Below the pieces are notes generated by a model. That model ran no database searches and was not told the origin of the DNA. It saw only the letters and a list, made by a program, of their open reading frames with translations. Both the position numbers and the translations under genes were made by a program. From Geosiphon pyriformis (lineage: Eukaryota > Glomeromycota > Glomeromycetes > Archaeosporales > Geosiphonaceae), in assembly GCA_016748015.1 (NCBI GenBank), contig JAAOMT010000258.1, forward strand, positions 30,357 to 94,356: 64,000 bases of DNA. Direction: 5' to 3'. Below, one piece after another: positions 25,780-37,830 of the stretch (within the stretch, counting starts at the first letter, position 1; each line of letters opens with the position of its first letter).

Positions 25780-26790
25780 AAAAAATTCAGATTAATTACT
25801 TAAAGTAATCACAAAACCAGAGAAAGAAACAATACTATATAACATGCACTCAGATCTATCAGCAGAACATTTTTATAAAGAAACAATTATAGAAAGAACC
25901 AAAAAAAAATATTATTAGCTATCAATATATTCAGATATCATTTAATACATTCAAAATTGTAAAACTTGTCAGAGGAAAAAAGAAACAAGACTCAGTAAAC
26001 CACTAAAACTAATTAAAGTGAAATAACTATTTGATTAAATTGAAATTAACTTAGTTGAATTATTAACAATAACTAGTAGAAACAATCATTATATAGCAGT
26101 AGCCATAAATTATCTCATCAAATGGCCAGAGACAAAAGCAATCCAAAAAACAGATGTAAAATTCATAGCCAAATTCATCTAACAAAAATTAATTTGTTAA
26201 CATAGATGTCCAAAAAAATTATTATTAGATCAAAGAACTTATTTTGTGAACAAAACACTAATAGAATTGAGTCAAAGATTTGGAATTAAAAGACCATTAT
26301 CATCATTATATTATTCACAAACAAATGACTTAGTTGAAAGATTCAACAGAATATTGTGTAAAGCAATAATCAAAATTAGCCAAAAAAACCAGAATAAATG
26401 AGATTTGTTTATACTATCAGTACTATTTGCTTATCAAACAATAAAGCAAAATACCATACAAGCAACATCATTTGAACTTGTTTATTATAGAACAGCAATA
26501 TTACCAATTAAAATAAATATTAACACATATTTAACAGAACTAATAACAGAAGCCAATTTAGAAAAAACATTGTTGAGAAAAACATATGAATTAATAGAAA
26601 CTTTAGAAAACAAAAAAACAAAGAGCAGTTAATAATATTCAAAAGTCACAAAAAGAATGACACAATAACCAATTATCAAATAAACCAGTTAAATTCAAAA
26701 TTAGACACAAAGTACTTTTATATTATACCAAAATAGAAAAACAATGGAGTAGAAAATTTGACTTCAAATAGGACAGACCATTTCACATTG
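25780..26790 (+). pseudogene. pol: A3 integrase remnant
   Basis: Integrase aligns over the HHCC region (AEHFYKETI, NCKTCQRKK) and core (EINLVELL; LDQRTYFVNKT with the second Asp retained; SLVERFNRI-like region with the Glu kept). The open stretch 26405-26632 is the C-terminal part (FILSVLFAYQTIKQ). Confidence 0.8.
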
Positions 26791-26849
26791 AAAAAATTCT
26801 AAAAAATGGAGCCTATAAACTAAAATGAGACAACAAAATCTTAATTAAA

Positions 26850-27693
26850 ACAGCATATAGAAATTAACTAAAATCATATCACAATATAATATCATTATCT
26901 ACCAGTAATATTCTATAACTGAAAATTTAATCAAATGAGATTCCATGAGATCTGGAACCAATTATAATCATTAATACAAACACATATAAATAATTAACCA
27001 AAACAATATAAAAAAAGACATAGTATATGTAACAAAAACAACAACAGAAAAATAAAAATTCCAGACTATATTTATTTAATAGTTCAATAATTATTCTAAA
27101 CTGTAAATTAACAACAGTTGGATATAAAAATAGTTATCAACCACTAAACAATTTGCTATTAAAACACCAAAAAAAAAAAAAAAACAAGAAATACATTATA
27201 TTAGTAACTATTGAACTCAACAAAATATTGGTCAGATAAAATAATAAAAAAAGTGAAGAATATTTTTAAGAAAATATCTATAATCATTTCAACAGAAAAG
27301 CTAACAAAAAAAAATTAGAAACACTAAACAGAACAACTTTCAATATTATACTGTTACTATTAATTAGAACAAAAGCTGAATATTCAAGAACTATATATTG
27401 ACAAATCTAAAAGAATATTCAATTAAAAAATAATACAACAAATTAAAAACTTTATCAAAAAGAAAACAAACTTATTATTTCATATTAGAACAATCTATTA
27501 ACTATACATTATATTTCAAAATTATTCAGAAATACTACTACACCCAAAAATGGAAACAATAACAATTAACCAGTAAGGAAAAATAAACAACTCACAAGTA
27601 GATAACATAAAAACCAGAGTTAAACAAATAATATTAGAAAAAGAAGTAGTAGAATTAATCCAAAATAAAGATTTTAATAGAGCTCAATATTAA
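26850..27693 (+). pseudogene. A3 conserved post-integrase domain remnant
   Basis: It aligns with A2 and A6 at the same location. The stretch KTNLLFHIRTIYxLYIIFQNYSEILLHP can be followed at 27465-27545. The terminus is FNRAQY and TAA at 27691-27693, 14 bp before the 3' LTR. Unknown function. Confidence 0.58.
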
Positions 27694-27707
27694 AAAAAAG
27701 AAAATAA

Positions 27708-28665
27708 TGTTACTTATAGAAAAGAACACAAGAGAAATAGTAAGAAAAATAAACTAATAGGAGAAAAATATTGAACATATAAGCACATTGTTAGTAAATT
27801 ATAGCACATTGCTCAGCAATATGAGCAATATTAGCAAATTATAGCACATTACTTAGCAATATAAGCAATATTAGTGAATTATAACATATTGTTCAGCAAT
27901 ATGAGCAATGTCAGTAGATTAGAGCACATTGTTCAGCAATGTGAGTATTGTTTGAAAAACTATATTGCTTATAAATGTGTGAGATTTCATAGAACATTAA
28001 TTATGTATATATAGCAAGAGTATTAAAAGCAGAAAAAACAAAATCTCTAAAAAGCTAAAATTTATAACAAGAACATCTAGTTAAAAGCAGTTTAAATTCA
28101 TATCACATATTAATAAATTATTTATTACTACTTGAATTTATGTTATTATCACTTAATTAAAAAATATCAAATCATCTCCCTTTTATCAATACTTTATATT
28201 AATAAAATCTAACACCTAACCATACTGAAACAATAGTTTTTAATTACAGCTATTAATAGAATACTAATTCTTAATTTTTTTTTTATTTTTTTATTTTTAT
28301 TTTTTTTTTGTTGTTTGTTAATTTACTAACTAATTAAAAAGATTAAGCACTGAGTAATTAATGTTAAGAATAGTCTGGTAAAAAATCCCAAAGAAAAAGT
28401 ATAAAGTTTAAAAAATTTACAAATAGCTTACCAAAAAGACATAACTGCCAAAATAAACCAGCCAGCATACTAGAAAAAGAAATTTAATGAAATTGCAATT
28501 TCGAGAGACTATAAACACAACCATTAAATCTCTGTCTATTATACAAAAAACTTAACTAAAACCTTCAGACAACTAAAATCTTCAGAATTACCAATTATAC
28601 CAACTATTAAACACCAGTTATGAGTTTGTTATTTATTCCAACCACCCAAATAATTATCTGTAATA
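27708..28665 (+). repeat. A3 3' LTR
   Basis: The start is an intact TGTTACTTATAGA; the end is TTATCTGTAATA. At 958 bp it is the longest LTR in the window, because U3 contains the expanded repeat at 27780-27960. TATA box near 28006-28015. After it, LINE sequence begins at 28666. Confidence 0.83.
27780..27960 (+). repeat. Tandem palindrome-bearing repeat in LTR U3
   Basis: About four units of roughly 40 bp with the core GCACATTGCTCAGCAATATG and spacer AGCAATATTAGCAAATTATA. Each unit contains a near-palindrome (ATTGCTCAGCAAT). Related motifs occur in the LTRs of A1, A2 and A5 but not in A4 or A6, which carry a different U3 repeat. Confidence 0.75.
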
Positions 28666-29105
28666 ACAGAAACAACATGACCAGGAATTTTTTCTATTCT
28701 AGAAACATGTTAAACCAAAAAATTATTCATAATAATTGCCACTTTAGCTCCAAAAAAATCTTTATTAAAACCAAAGGTAAAAATTTGTACTCTATCAAAT
28801 TTGTTTATAATTTATAGTCTAATACTAGACTTTAATTTTATTTTTGTAATAATTGAAATCATATTATTTAAATTCACATACCAGTAAACAATATCTTTTT
28901 GCTTTACAGAAACATTGATACCTTGAATATTACAAGTAGCAAACTTCTATACCAAACTAGTTATTAGTAGAAAAAAATATCTGATTCCAAATTATTATTG
29001 TCTATTTTGGTTAACAGATTCATAACCAAATTTGATAATTTGCTTATATTATCTTCTAATTTGGAAACAATTAAAAAATCAAAAACTACCACTTTTACAA
29101 CAGTC
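28666..29105 (-). pseudogene. LINE3 fragment: ORF1 end and endonuclease start
   Basis: Read on the minus strand, 29105-28920 resembles the C-terminus of LINE1 ORF1 (VSKLEDNISKLSNLVMNLL against GLESKMSALEVLVSSVL). 28915-28666 resembles the start of LINE1 ORF2 (KFATCNI, KQKDIVYW, TKIKLKSSIRL, IINKFDRVQIFTFG). Strongly AT-shifted. It abuts the A3 3' LTR and the family C fragment. Confidence 0.72.
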
Positions 29106-29756
29106 TTACTACCCTAATGATTATAATAAAAAAAATATAAAAAATATAAAAAAAATAAAATTTCATTAAGGAAATCATTTTCTGGTCCAGGCTTGGAATT
29201 ACTAACAGATTACTGAAATTGGTAGCTAATCAATTTCAAAATGTTAATTGGATTTCAGAAAGTTTCAAGTGTAATTATAAAAAGTATTTGCTTTTTTAAA
29301 TGTTTAATTTTTATTTGATTTATAAAGATAAGATAATTTTGAGTAAGATAAAATAAGATAAATTTAAAGTAAAATACATTTTTTTAGAAAGAAGCTCTTC
29401 TTTTATACAACTTGTTATAATACTAATATTTGAACTTTTACTTTTCTCTTTGCTATAATTTCAGCAAACTAAAGATATATTTTGGTGAACTACAAATTAT
29501 TTTTATAAACTATTGATTATTTCGGCCAATTTTTATCAATTTTGGCAAATTTTTGAATATTAAATGGTTTAGAGTATTGTTTAATTTGATCATTTTAATT
29601 TCTATAATACAAATTGGATTATTAATTGAATAATAATATTTAATAATTTGGTTAAATAATAAGTAATAATTGAAATGATAATAATATTTGCTAGTTAATA
29701 ATAGGAATTATAAGAGTAATTTCGTGCTAATTAATAACTAAATTTTATTAGTAACA
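29106..29756 (-). repeat. Family C LTR fragment, inverted relative to 21399
   Basis: Reverse complement of about 21399-22070. Shared stretches include TTGTATAAAAGAAGA, TTGATTAGCTA and TGTTAGTAATTCCA. It starts TGTTAC at 29756-29751 and abuts A4 RNase H-region sequence. The distal 300 bp present in the solo LTR are missing here and LINE3 follows instead, so the copy is truncated or rearranged. Confidence 0.65.
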
Positions 29757-30980
29757 CTGTACATTATAAAAAAAGAAAAAAAAATAGAAATGTTTACAGT
29801 TTATAGTAAATAAAACAAATTTAAAAACATTTCAACCTGAAAATATTACAAAAAATGAACACACAAAAATACTAATAACTTCAATATTATATTAATAATT
29901 AACAGTTCAAGAAGAAATTATCTTAAAAAAAACAAAACAACAAGCAAAATATTTTATTACTTATCAAGATATATTATACCAAAAATACTTAAATCAGCCA
30001 TTTAGAGTAATCACAGAATTAAAAAAAAAACAATACTGTTTAATATGTACTCAAATCCAATAGCAAAACATTTTTATAAAGAAACAACCATAAAAAAAAC
30101 CAGAAAAAAATACTATTGGCCATTTATGTATTTAGATATTATTTAATATGTTCAAAATTGTAATGCTTATTAAAAAAAAGGAGAAATAAGATTTAATAAA
30201 CTACTAAGACCAATTAAAATAAGACAATCATTTGATCAAATCAAAATTGACTTAGTTAGACCATTAACAATAATCAGCAAAAGCAATTATTATATAGCAG
30301 TAGTCATAAACTATCTCACAAAATGGCCAGAAGCAAAAGCAATTTAAAAAACAGATGCAAAATTCATAGCCAAATTTATCAACCAAGATTTGATTTGTTC
30401 GACACAAATGTCCAAAAAAATTACTATTAGATCAAAAAACTCACTTTGTGAACAAAACATTAACAGAACTAAGTCAAAAATTTGGAATTAAGAAATTATT
30501 ACTATTATCATACTATTCACAAACAAATAGCTTAGTTAAAAGATTTAACAGAACATTATATAAAACAATAACCAAAATCAGCTAAAATATCCAAAATAAA
30601 TAAAATTTGTTTATACTATTAGTATTATTTGCTTATTAAACAATAAAACAAAATACCACATAAGCAATACTATTTGAACTTGTTTATAATAGAACAGCAA
30701 CATTACCAGTAGAAATAAATATTAACACATATTCAATCAAACTAATAATTGAAACCAACTTTTAAAGAACATTGCTAAGAAGAACATATAATTTAATCAA
30801 AACATTAGGAAACAAAAAATAAAAAGCAGTTAATAATATATAAAAATTATAAGCAAAACAAAAAAAATGAAATAATAACCAATTACCAAATAAACCAGTC
30901 AAATTCAAAATTAAAGACAAAATATTTTTATATTATACCAAAACAGAAAAACAATGGAGTGAAAAATTTGATCTCAAATA
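29757..30980 (+). pseudogene. pol: A4 integrase remnant
   Basis: HHCC remnants AKHFYKETT, YYWPFMYLDII and NCNAY, then KIDLVRPLTI and ITKWPEAKA-like sequence. The second catalytic region is frameshifted (TRSKN near 30430). Multiple Gln and Trp codons are stops. Confidence 0.76.
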
Positions 30981-31049
30981 AGACAGACCATTTTACATTA
31001 AAAAAATTCTAGAAAATAAAGCTTTTAATTAAAAAAGAACAACAAAATT

Positions 31050-31919
31050 TTAGCTAAAGCAGTATATAAAAATTGACTAAAACTGTATCACAATACAGTA
31101 TCATTATCTACCAGTAATATTTTATAACTGAAAGTACAACAAATATTAGTACAACCAAATAAGATTCCACAAGATTTAGAACCAATTATAATTATCAATA
31201 CAAATACATCAAATTGATATATCAAAAAAGTATATAAAAAACCAATATACATAACAAAAATAAAATAAAAATAAAATAAAAATTACTAATAATATTTACT
31301 AACTTATACAATAATTGTTTCAATTAATCTAACACCAATAATTAAGCATAAAAATTACAATCAATCAACAAACTATTCAGTACAAATATAAAAAAAAAAG
31401 CCAAAATACCAATACAAAGTACACAAAAAATCAAAAAACATAGTAGATAATATATTAATAAAAGTAAGATTATTAATAAAAATACCAAAAACAACTACAC
31501 TATATAAGAAATTAACAGAAAAAAACTGAAAATAATGGACACAACAATTTCTAAGAAACTTTTGCTATTACTACTTGAAACAAAATCTTAATATTCAGAA
31601 TTTGGATATTGACAATATAAAACAATTATTTAACATAACAATATTGTACTAATTCAAACAATTTGTAAGAAAAAACAACTTATTTATACAAACATAAGTT
31701 ATATATTAGTTACAAGCAGAATTTTAAGACTAACCAAAAATATTACTTTATTTAACAATAAATACAGTAATTATTAATCAATAAGAAAAGATTACTAATA
31801 CTTAATTTAAAGAATTACAAATCAAAATTTTCCAAGTAATTTTTGAAAAAAAAATCAAGAAGTTAATTTAAAAAAGAGAATTAGAAAATTTAGAAAATTT
31901 TAATAAAGCTTAATATTAA
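31050..31919 (+). pseudogene. A4 conserved post-integrase domain remnant
   Basis: The C-terminal domain aligns with A6 59400-60118, including a KLTEKN, stop, KWWTQQFLRNFCYYYLKQNLNIQ-like segment at about 31510-31600. The end is FNKAxY with CAA changed to TAA (31911-31913), then TAA at 31917-31919. This copy resembles the A6 version more than A1-A3, consistent with its shared LTR type. Confidence 0.58.
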
Positions 31920-31931
31920 AAGAAAAAATAA

Positions 31932-32655
31932 TATTACTTATAGAAATTTAGGAATTTTTAATAAGAATATAAAGTAGCCAATTAAAAATAAGTGTAGTAA
32001 AAGAGGAATTTCAAAGAATTGCAGAATTCTAAAAATTTCAGAATTTTTCTCAAGAAATTACAAGATTTCAGAAATTTTGGAATTTCTGGTTATAAAATTA
32101 AAGAAATCCAAAAAATCTTATATAATATTAATTATGTATATATAGTAAGAGTATTAAAAGCAAAAAAGACAGAAAATTTAGTTTAAAATTGATAACCACA
32201 ATTAAATAATTATCCAATATTCTTTCTTTCAAAAAGTAGTTTTCTACAACTTAAAGTAAAATCAATCATATTAATAAAATATCAAATTATCACCTGTATT
32301 TATGTTATTTTTATTTTTTTATTTTTTTTGTTGTTACTAATTGATTAAAAAATTAATGTGTAAAGTTATTAATATTAAGAAGTACTGGTAAAAAACTCAA
32401 AAAACAAAAGTAAAAATTCAGAAATTAAGAATAGCTTATCAAGAAAAACTAATTATTAAGTTAAGAAAAAAATTCATAGAACAAGCTTCTGAAAAGATAC
32501 TGAAATAACTATTGAATCTCTTTTTATTATACAAAAGACTTAACAAAAACTTTTAGATCCTGAAAACTTTTAGATTTACCAATATTATTAAGCTATTGAG
32601 CACCAAGTTATGAGTTTGTTATTTGTTCTAACATCTCAAATAATTACTTATAACA
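31932..32655 (+). repeat. A4 3' LTR
   Basis: It starts TATTACTTATAGAAATTTAGG and ends ACTTATAACA (724 bp). U3 carries GGAATT/GAATTC-type repeats at 31990-32090, the same type as A6. TATA run near 32140-32148. LINE2 sequence begins immediately after it. Confidence 0.78.
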
Positions 32656-34439
32656 CTAAATTAACAGATACTTCAAGAATTATCATTTTTAATTTCAAGC
32701 CATCTCTTAATAATCAAAATCTTTAAACTACTTAACTTAAAATTCAAAGCTTTATTCTTTACAACATAAAAAAAGAAAATAGATAATATAAACAAATCTT
32801 TCAAAATCATATCTAAATCCAAATTTGAACTTAAATACACAAAAATAGCTGAAAAAAAAATATAAAAAACAGATATTACAGATACCAGTTTTATAAAACT
32901 TAATTTTTATGCAATATTAGATATTTTATTTGCTAAAAGCTTCAAAAAGCATTTTAAAAAACCAAATAAGCATTTAAAAAAAAGTTATTTGATAAAATAG
33001 AAGAAAAGTTTTCATTAGAATCTAAAGCATGAAGAAAAAAAGAGCCAGAACCAGAACTAACAAATAAATTATTAGAAACAGAAATTATTAAAACTATTTA
33101 AGCTCATAATTTGTTACTAAAAACAGCAAAACAAGAGATAGATATGTTTTTTTTAACATACAACTTAGTCAATTAAAGAGAATTTTTATTCAAAACAAAT
33201 CTTTTAAATATTCTTTAAGATAGAAAAGTAAAAAAACCAGAAGCACTGTATTTCAAAATAAAATGACCAAAATATTTATTTATTTTATATTAAACCAAAT
33301 CTATTCCAGTCTAAAAAAATTTTACATTACTAAAAATTGCCTCTGTGCAAAAGACAAATTTTAGCTTCTTATATGATTCAAAACCAATTACAGCATAGCA
33401 AATTCTGTTGCCAGTTTTAAATAATTAATTATAATAAAAGTTTTTTTACCAATCTTTTCTAATAAAGTACCAAGATTATAAACAGTTGTTTTTATAAAAA
33501 AAGTAAACAAAAAAGTTTTATGATTTTTCATAGCTTTTATTATACATACTGAATTTTTTTTAATTAAGAATAATTATTTTAATGCCAACAAATCAGCTTA
33601 ACTTAATTCAATAAATTTTACCATAATTTTTTGCTATAATTCAATTAGTTATAAATGAAGTGATATAATTTGACTATATTTGGCTATTCCAGCAACAATC
33701 ATTTCTTTTGGCATATTCATGAAAATTTTTTTAATTATTACAATCCAATCTGACTTAATTTTTTGTCTTTTAAGATTGCTATTTATTTTGATTTCTTTTT
33801 TTTCAACCAATAATGCAGCCTTATTCATATTTTTTTCTGAAGTAAATATTAATTTAATAATTTTTTCAAATTTTGAAAAAGTAATAATTTCTCCAAAACT
33901 ATTGATTATTAAAAAAATTTTCTGATTGTTTAAGTTTTTGTTATAACTAATTTGTCTTTTATCATAGATAAATTAATATTAAGAACAAAAAATTTTTTAA
34001 TAAATACTTTAACCTGAGTTTTAACAATTTTTGGATCAATTTATCTTTTGTCAAAAAAAATATTAAGAAAGAAAAGAAAATGTTTTTTGTTTTTATTTAT
34101 CCCATAATCAATTGAACCAATAGAAGAATCATAAACCAAACTAGTATTTATTTTCTTAATTTTAGTGATATTTGCTACCAAACCAAAAAAAGAACTATTA
34201 TTAACATTTAATAAAATATTATTATTCTTATTATTACCAGATTTTCTGTCCATATTTGAATATATACTGTTACCAATACCAAATTTAACTAAAAAAATAT
34301 CTTTTTTATCTTTAGAATGCTTAATATTACCAACAAACATCTTTTTTTGGGAAAAAAAATCTCTAACAGAATTATGAAAAACTCTTTTAAGTGTTTTTTT
34401 AAACATAATACTGTTTAAAGCAGTTATCAAGTTTATCAC
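32656..34439 (-). pseudogene. LINE2 ORF1 remnant (RRM-like plus former CCHC)
   Basis: Minus-strand LINE ORF1, very AT-shifted. 34439-34041 is open (132 codons). Downstream pieces parallel LINE1 ORF1: FFVLNINLS, FEKIIKLIFTSE, IKKIFMNMPKEMI (RRM-like) and LQQKIMVKF. A zinc-knuckle position near 33270 reads YKINKYFGHFILKY, where a CCHC would be expected. It ends at the A4 LTR boundary. Homology is judged from pattern, not computed. Confidence 0.65.
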
Positions 34440-35037
34440 AAAAAAATTATTTGCTTAAGAAATATTTGAAAAAAATAACAAGAAAAAAATAAAAATTTCT
34501 TTTTTAAAATTATACTCTTTGAAAAATTTGGAACATAAGAGAAAAAAAAGTTAAAAACTTAATTATAGTTTTTTATTAAAGACAAATTAATTATAATTTA
34601 ATTAATATAATATTATTAAACTTAAAAAATACAAAAATTAAATTTTTTTAGAAAATTATTTTGATAATTACTTTTAATTTAAACAAACATTTATATATTA
34701 TTTGAAATATAACTTTTTGAATTTATTAGAATACATTAGAAAAAAGTTTATTGTTTTTTTTTAAAATTAAAACATAAAAATAATTTACATAATAATTGAA
34801 ATAAACTTTTTTAAATATGATGTTTTATTATTTATAATATTATTTTTAATTTATTTTAGCAATAATAAAACTTTTTAAATATTATTTCTGCAAAAAACAA
34901 AAAAGTATTTTATTATTTATAATAAAAACAATTTAAATTAAATTAAACTTAATTTTTTATTTTGTTTAATTTGTTTTTTTATTAACTTGATCTAGTCAAT
35001 AGTTTCAGAATTTTTGGAATTGGTTTTTTATTAATTT
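34440..35037. other. AT-rich spacer without recognised gene
   Basis: About 600 bp of almost pure A/T sequence between LINE2 and the LINE1 target duplication. It has many short runs of TTTAAT/AATTAA and one short complex patch (34990-35020). No open frame, tRNA or LTR end was recognised. Confidence 0.6.
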
Positions 35038-35049
35038 TTTAACTTATAT
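35038..35049. repeat. 12-bp LINE1 target-site duplication (3' side)
   Basis: TTTAACTTATAT directly beside the A-tail of the minus-strand LINE1. The identical 12-mer lies at 62458-62469, next to the LINE 5' end. The exact position at both element ends argues against chance despite AT-richness. Confidence 0.72.
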
Positions 35050-35182
35050 ATTTTTTTTTATTAATTAATGAGTGCAACCTAATCACTATCTAGCATACAG
35101 AGATAAAGCAAAATATCCCAAACTAAATGTGGCTCATGTACTTATTACATGTGACCAGCCACTCAAACTCATTAAGGCAATA
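35050..35182 (-). other. LINE1 3' UTR and A-rich tail
   Basis: About 130 bp after the ORF2 stop. On the minus strand it ends ATTAATTAATAAAAAAAAAT, a short tail with an AT-rich lead-in, directly against the target duplication at 35049. Confidence 0.65.
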
Positions 35183-36945
35183 TTACACATTCACCAGAAC
35201 CTTATTACCATTATCCAAACCAGAAAAGAACAAACAATACCTACACAAACCAAAACTAACAGCAAAAAATTTTATTACATTTAGCATATAAACAATATTA
35301 TCAGATAGCAACCTGAATAAACCATGTGGCAGAGCAAAAACCTCATCATTATCATGAACCAGACTAACTTTTTCCATACTAACCCTAAACTTAGATCTCA
35401 ACAACCACAGATGATCACAATGATTACCTGCAAGATGGCAAACAAACTTGACAACAGTCAACTAGACTTTCTTCCTGTCACCAAAAATGAAAACAGTCTC
35501 ATCAATCCAATCTTGAAAAACAAAACTTTTGCACAAAATAGCATATATATTGACATCTGAAGCATTTGCAAGTGTGTTCAGCACTGAAAACGAAACAGAA
35601 AAGTGAATTCCCACTAAAGACTTCTATAATTCAATGTGACTGGCCACAATCTCTGAACGCAAAAACAAATCCACAGAACAAGTAAAAGCATGTTCAGAGA
35701 ATTTAATGTCATCACACATCAGACACAAAACACTTGAGTAACCAATGTCATACAACCTCTTACAGACAGCCACTGACAATCTACCATAAACAGCTTTCAT
35801 CAAATAAGTGTGCAGGGCAGCTGATTTTCTGCTAGTAAAACCCATCAACATATGAGAATCTGAATGCAGTACACTTCCAATTAATGCAATGAAGAAATGA
35901 GCTGGCCAAGACACTTGCACCAGAACCAGCTTTTCACAAGACATGGCACACAATTCTGCAAACATCACAGATAAAATGCTGAGCATTACCAGAAACCACA
36001 AAACCATCTGTCACAAGAAACCTATCATAAATCCCAACTGGAAGAAACAAGCTAGATCAAGATGCAGCATGGACCATGGCATCAGCCTGATCATTACCAA
36101 ACACACTTGAATGTCTCTTTACCTTAATCTACCTCACAGTAATGTCTTTCAATTTGATCAAATTAGCAATATGACGTCATTTTACTCAGCATCTGTTGCG
36201 AAAGTCTGGTCAACCCAACTTATATTCAGACATGCATGCATCCAAAGCCACTTGACTATTAGAATAAATAACAACAGAACAGAATAAGAGAACACACTCC
36301 AAAGCCACTGCGATTGCTTGCAATTCTGCCAGCATAGAAGATAACAGACCCTGAACCCTAACACCAACACTCAAATCAATCTCAAAAAAATAAGCAGCTG
36401 TCTCACAAGTCACACCCAACATGCCCAGGCCACTCAATGAGCCATCAGTGAAAATATTCAACTTCTCTGCTCAGACTTTGTGTAAGCACTCACAACAACC
36501 AAGAAATTACTTAAACAGAAAAGACCAGAATCATCCAACACTTCACTATTGCTTGAATCCACTAGATTATTATACATGTATACAAAAGCCTTACTAAACT
36601 AAACTGGTACTGGACTTCTAAGGCTTAATTTTTTCCAGCAATAAAAAGTTTTCCAATTCATGACTTGACCCTGCTTAGTTAGCAGACAGTTACTAAAAGC
36701 AACACCAAAATGTTTCAATGAATGAACCACGTCAAAATAATATGAAGCACCCAAAATCTCAAACATTGGGAAATGGCCAGGCTTATGAAATACACTAGGT
36801 AAATTGTTAACCAAGAAAACATCTATATCCAAGAAGATCTTTACAACTCCAGCCAGAAAATTGTTCAGTGGGCAAACTTTCAACTTAACTAGATGGCATA
36901 AGAGATTTAAAGGAGTTCAACTAAAAACTTGCAAGTCCAAAGTGC
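35183..36945 (-). pseudogene. LINE1 ORF2, C-terminal part: RNase H and zinc motif
   Basis: Continues ORF2 after the A5 insertion. RNase H core at 36461-36210 (IFTDGSLSGLG with first Asp; AELQAIAVALE with Glu; YSNSQVALDA with third Asp area). The segment 36007-35624 contains MGFTSRKSAALHTYLMKAV and the motif CLMCDDIKFSEHAFTC, a zinc-type element near the C-terminus of related LINE proteins. 35461-35183 is the final segment, ending LVNV and TAA. A few frameshifts and stops, one of them TGA for Trp close to the insertion site. Confidence 0.8.
36942..36945. repeat. 4-bp target duplication of A5 (left)
   Basis: GTGC here; the partner at 47369-47372 is GTAT, differing by G-to-A and C-to-T. The LINE ORF2 frame is restored only if the duplication is 4 bp: ...GAA CAC CAT ACT TTG GAC... 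on the minus strand. Confidence 0.6.
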
Positions 36946-37816
36946 TATTACAGATGATTATTTGGGATTTCAAAGCAAATAACAAATCCATAACTTGGTG
37001 CTTGATTGGTACTCTGGTGTAGATATCTGAAGGTTTTATTAATCTAAAGATTTGTTGTAAAGTCTTTTGTATAATGAACAGAGATTTAACAATTGTTTCA
37101 GTAGCCTTTCAGAATCACAATTCCATCAAATTTTTTTCTTAACATGGTGGCTGATAATCCTTCTGGTAAGTTATTCTCAAATCTATAAGTGTTCTACTCT
37201 TGTTTTACAGATCTTTTACTAATCACTATGACATTTGTATTTCTGTGCTTAATCCTTAATCAATTTAGTAAAATCACAGAAATAACCAAAAAAATAAAAT
37301 AAAAGAAGATAAAAAAATAACAAAAAAAATAAAAATAAAAGAAGACAAAGAAATAACAAAAGCAATAGTAAGTTAGTATCTTGTCAATAGCTGTAATCAA
37401 GAGCTATTGTTCTAGTGTGGTTAAGTATCAATTATCATTAACATGAAGTGTTGATAGTGGAAGTGGATTTAATATAGAAAATAATTATTTATTGATATTT
37501 GTGAATGGAAAAGTCACTTAGATAAAATTTAAACTAAGAGGTCTGTCTTTTCTACTTCTAATGCTACCACTATATATACATAATTTGGGTTCTATAAGAT
37601 TGCTTACATTCTCAAGCAATGTGCTATAATTTCTCAAGCAATGCTCACATTGCTTAGCAATGTGCTATATTTTCTTGATATTGCTTCACATTGCTGAGCA
37701 ATGTGTCATAATTTCTGATATTGCTCTATATTGTTGAGCAATATGCTCATGTGCTAACTACTACTTTTTTATTGGCCTACTATTTTTTATATCTGTTTTT
37801 TTTTTTATGAGTAACA
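36946..37816 (-). repeat. A5 3' LTR
   Basis: 871 bp. On the minus strand it begins TGTTAC (37816-37811) and ends TCATCTGTAATA at 36946. U3 has the TTGCTCAGCAA-type palindromic repeats (37612-37745). TATA box around 37573-37580. Closely similar to 46499-47368. Confidence 0.85.
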
Positions 37817-37830
37817 TTATCTCTTCCTTT

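Larger units (their letters stand above)
18133..28665 (+). mobile_element. Ty3/gypsy family A copy A3
   Basis: The oldest of three nested A copies. Its 5' LTR is split by A1 (left half outside the window). The internal region is interrupted by a solo LTR of family C at 21399-22371. The 3' LTR is at 27708-28665. Domains follow family order, with dense stops and very few CpG. Confidence 0.85.
29757..32655 (+). mobile_element. Ty3/gypsy family A copy A4, 5' truncated
   Basis: It begins within the RNase H-integrase interval (GTACATTATAAAAAAAG, as at A2 15095) and runs through integrase and the C-terminal domain to a complete 3' LTR (31932-32655). gag, protease, dUTPase and RT are absent. One of the most decayed A copies. 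Confidence 0.8.

Noticed and set aside
27780-27960. CRISPR-like array of regular repeats
   Set aside because: The repeats are contiguous degenerate units inside an LTR U3 region, without unique spacers or cas genes, in a eukaryotic retrotransposon context.
33680-33925. Plus-strand membrane-like ORF of 81 codons
   Set aside because: The Phe/Ile/Leu-rich translation is the antisense of AT-shifted LINE2 ORF1; no independent support.
28666-34439. LINE2 and LINE3 as one LINE split by A4
   Set aside because: Both pieces contain the same ORF1 segment (the heptad-like GLESKM region, near 32690 and near 29040), so they are overlapping parts of different copies; a duplication cannot be fully excluded.
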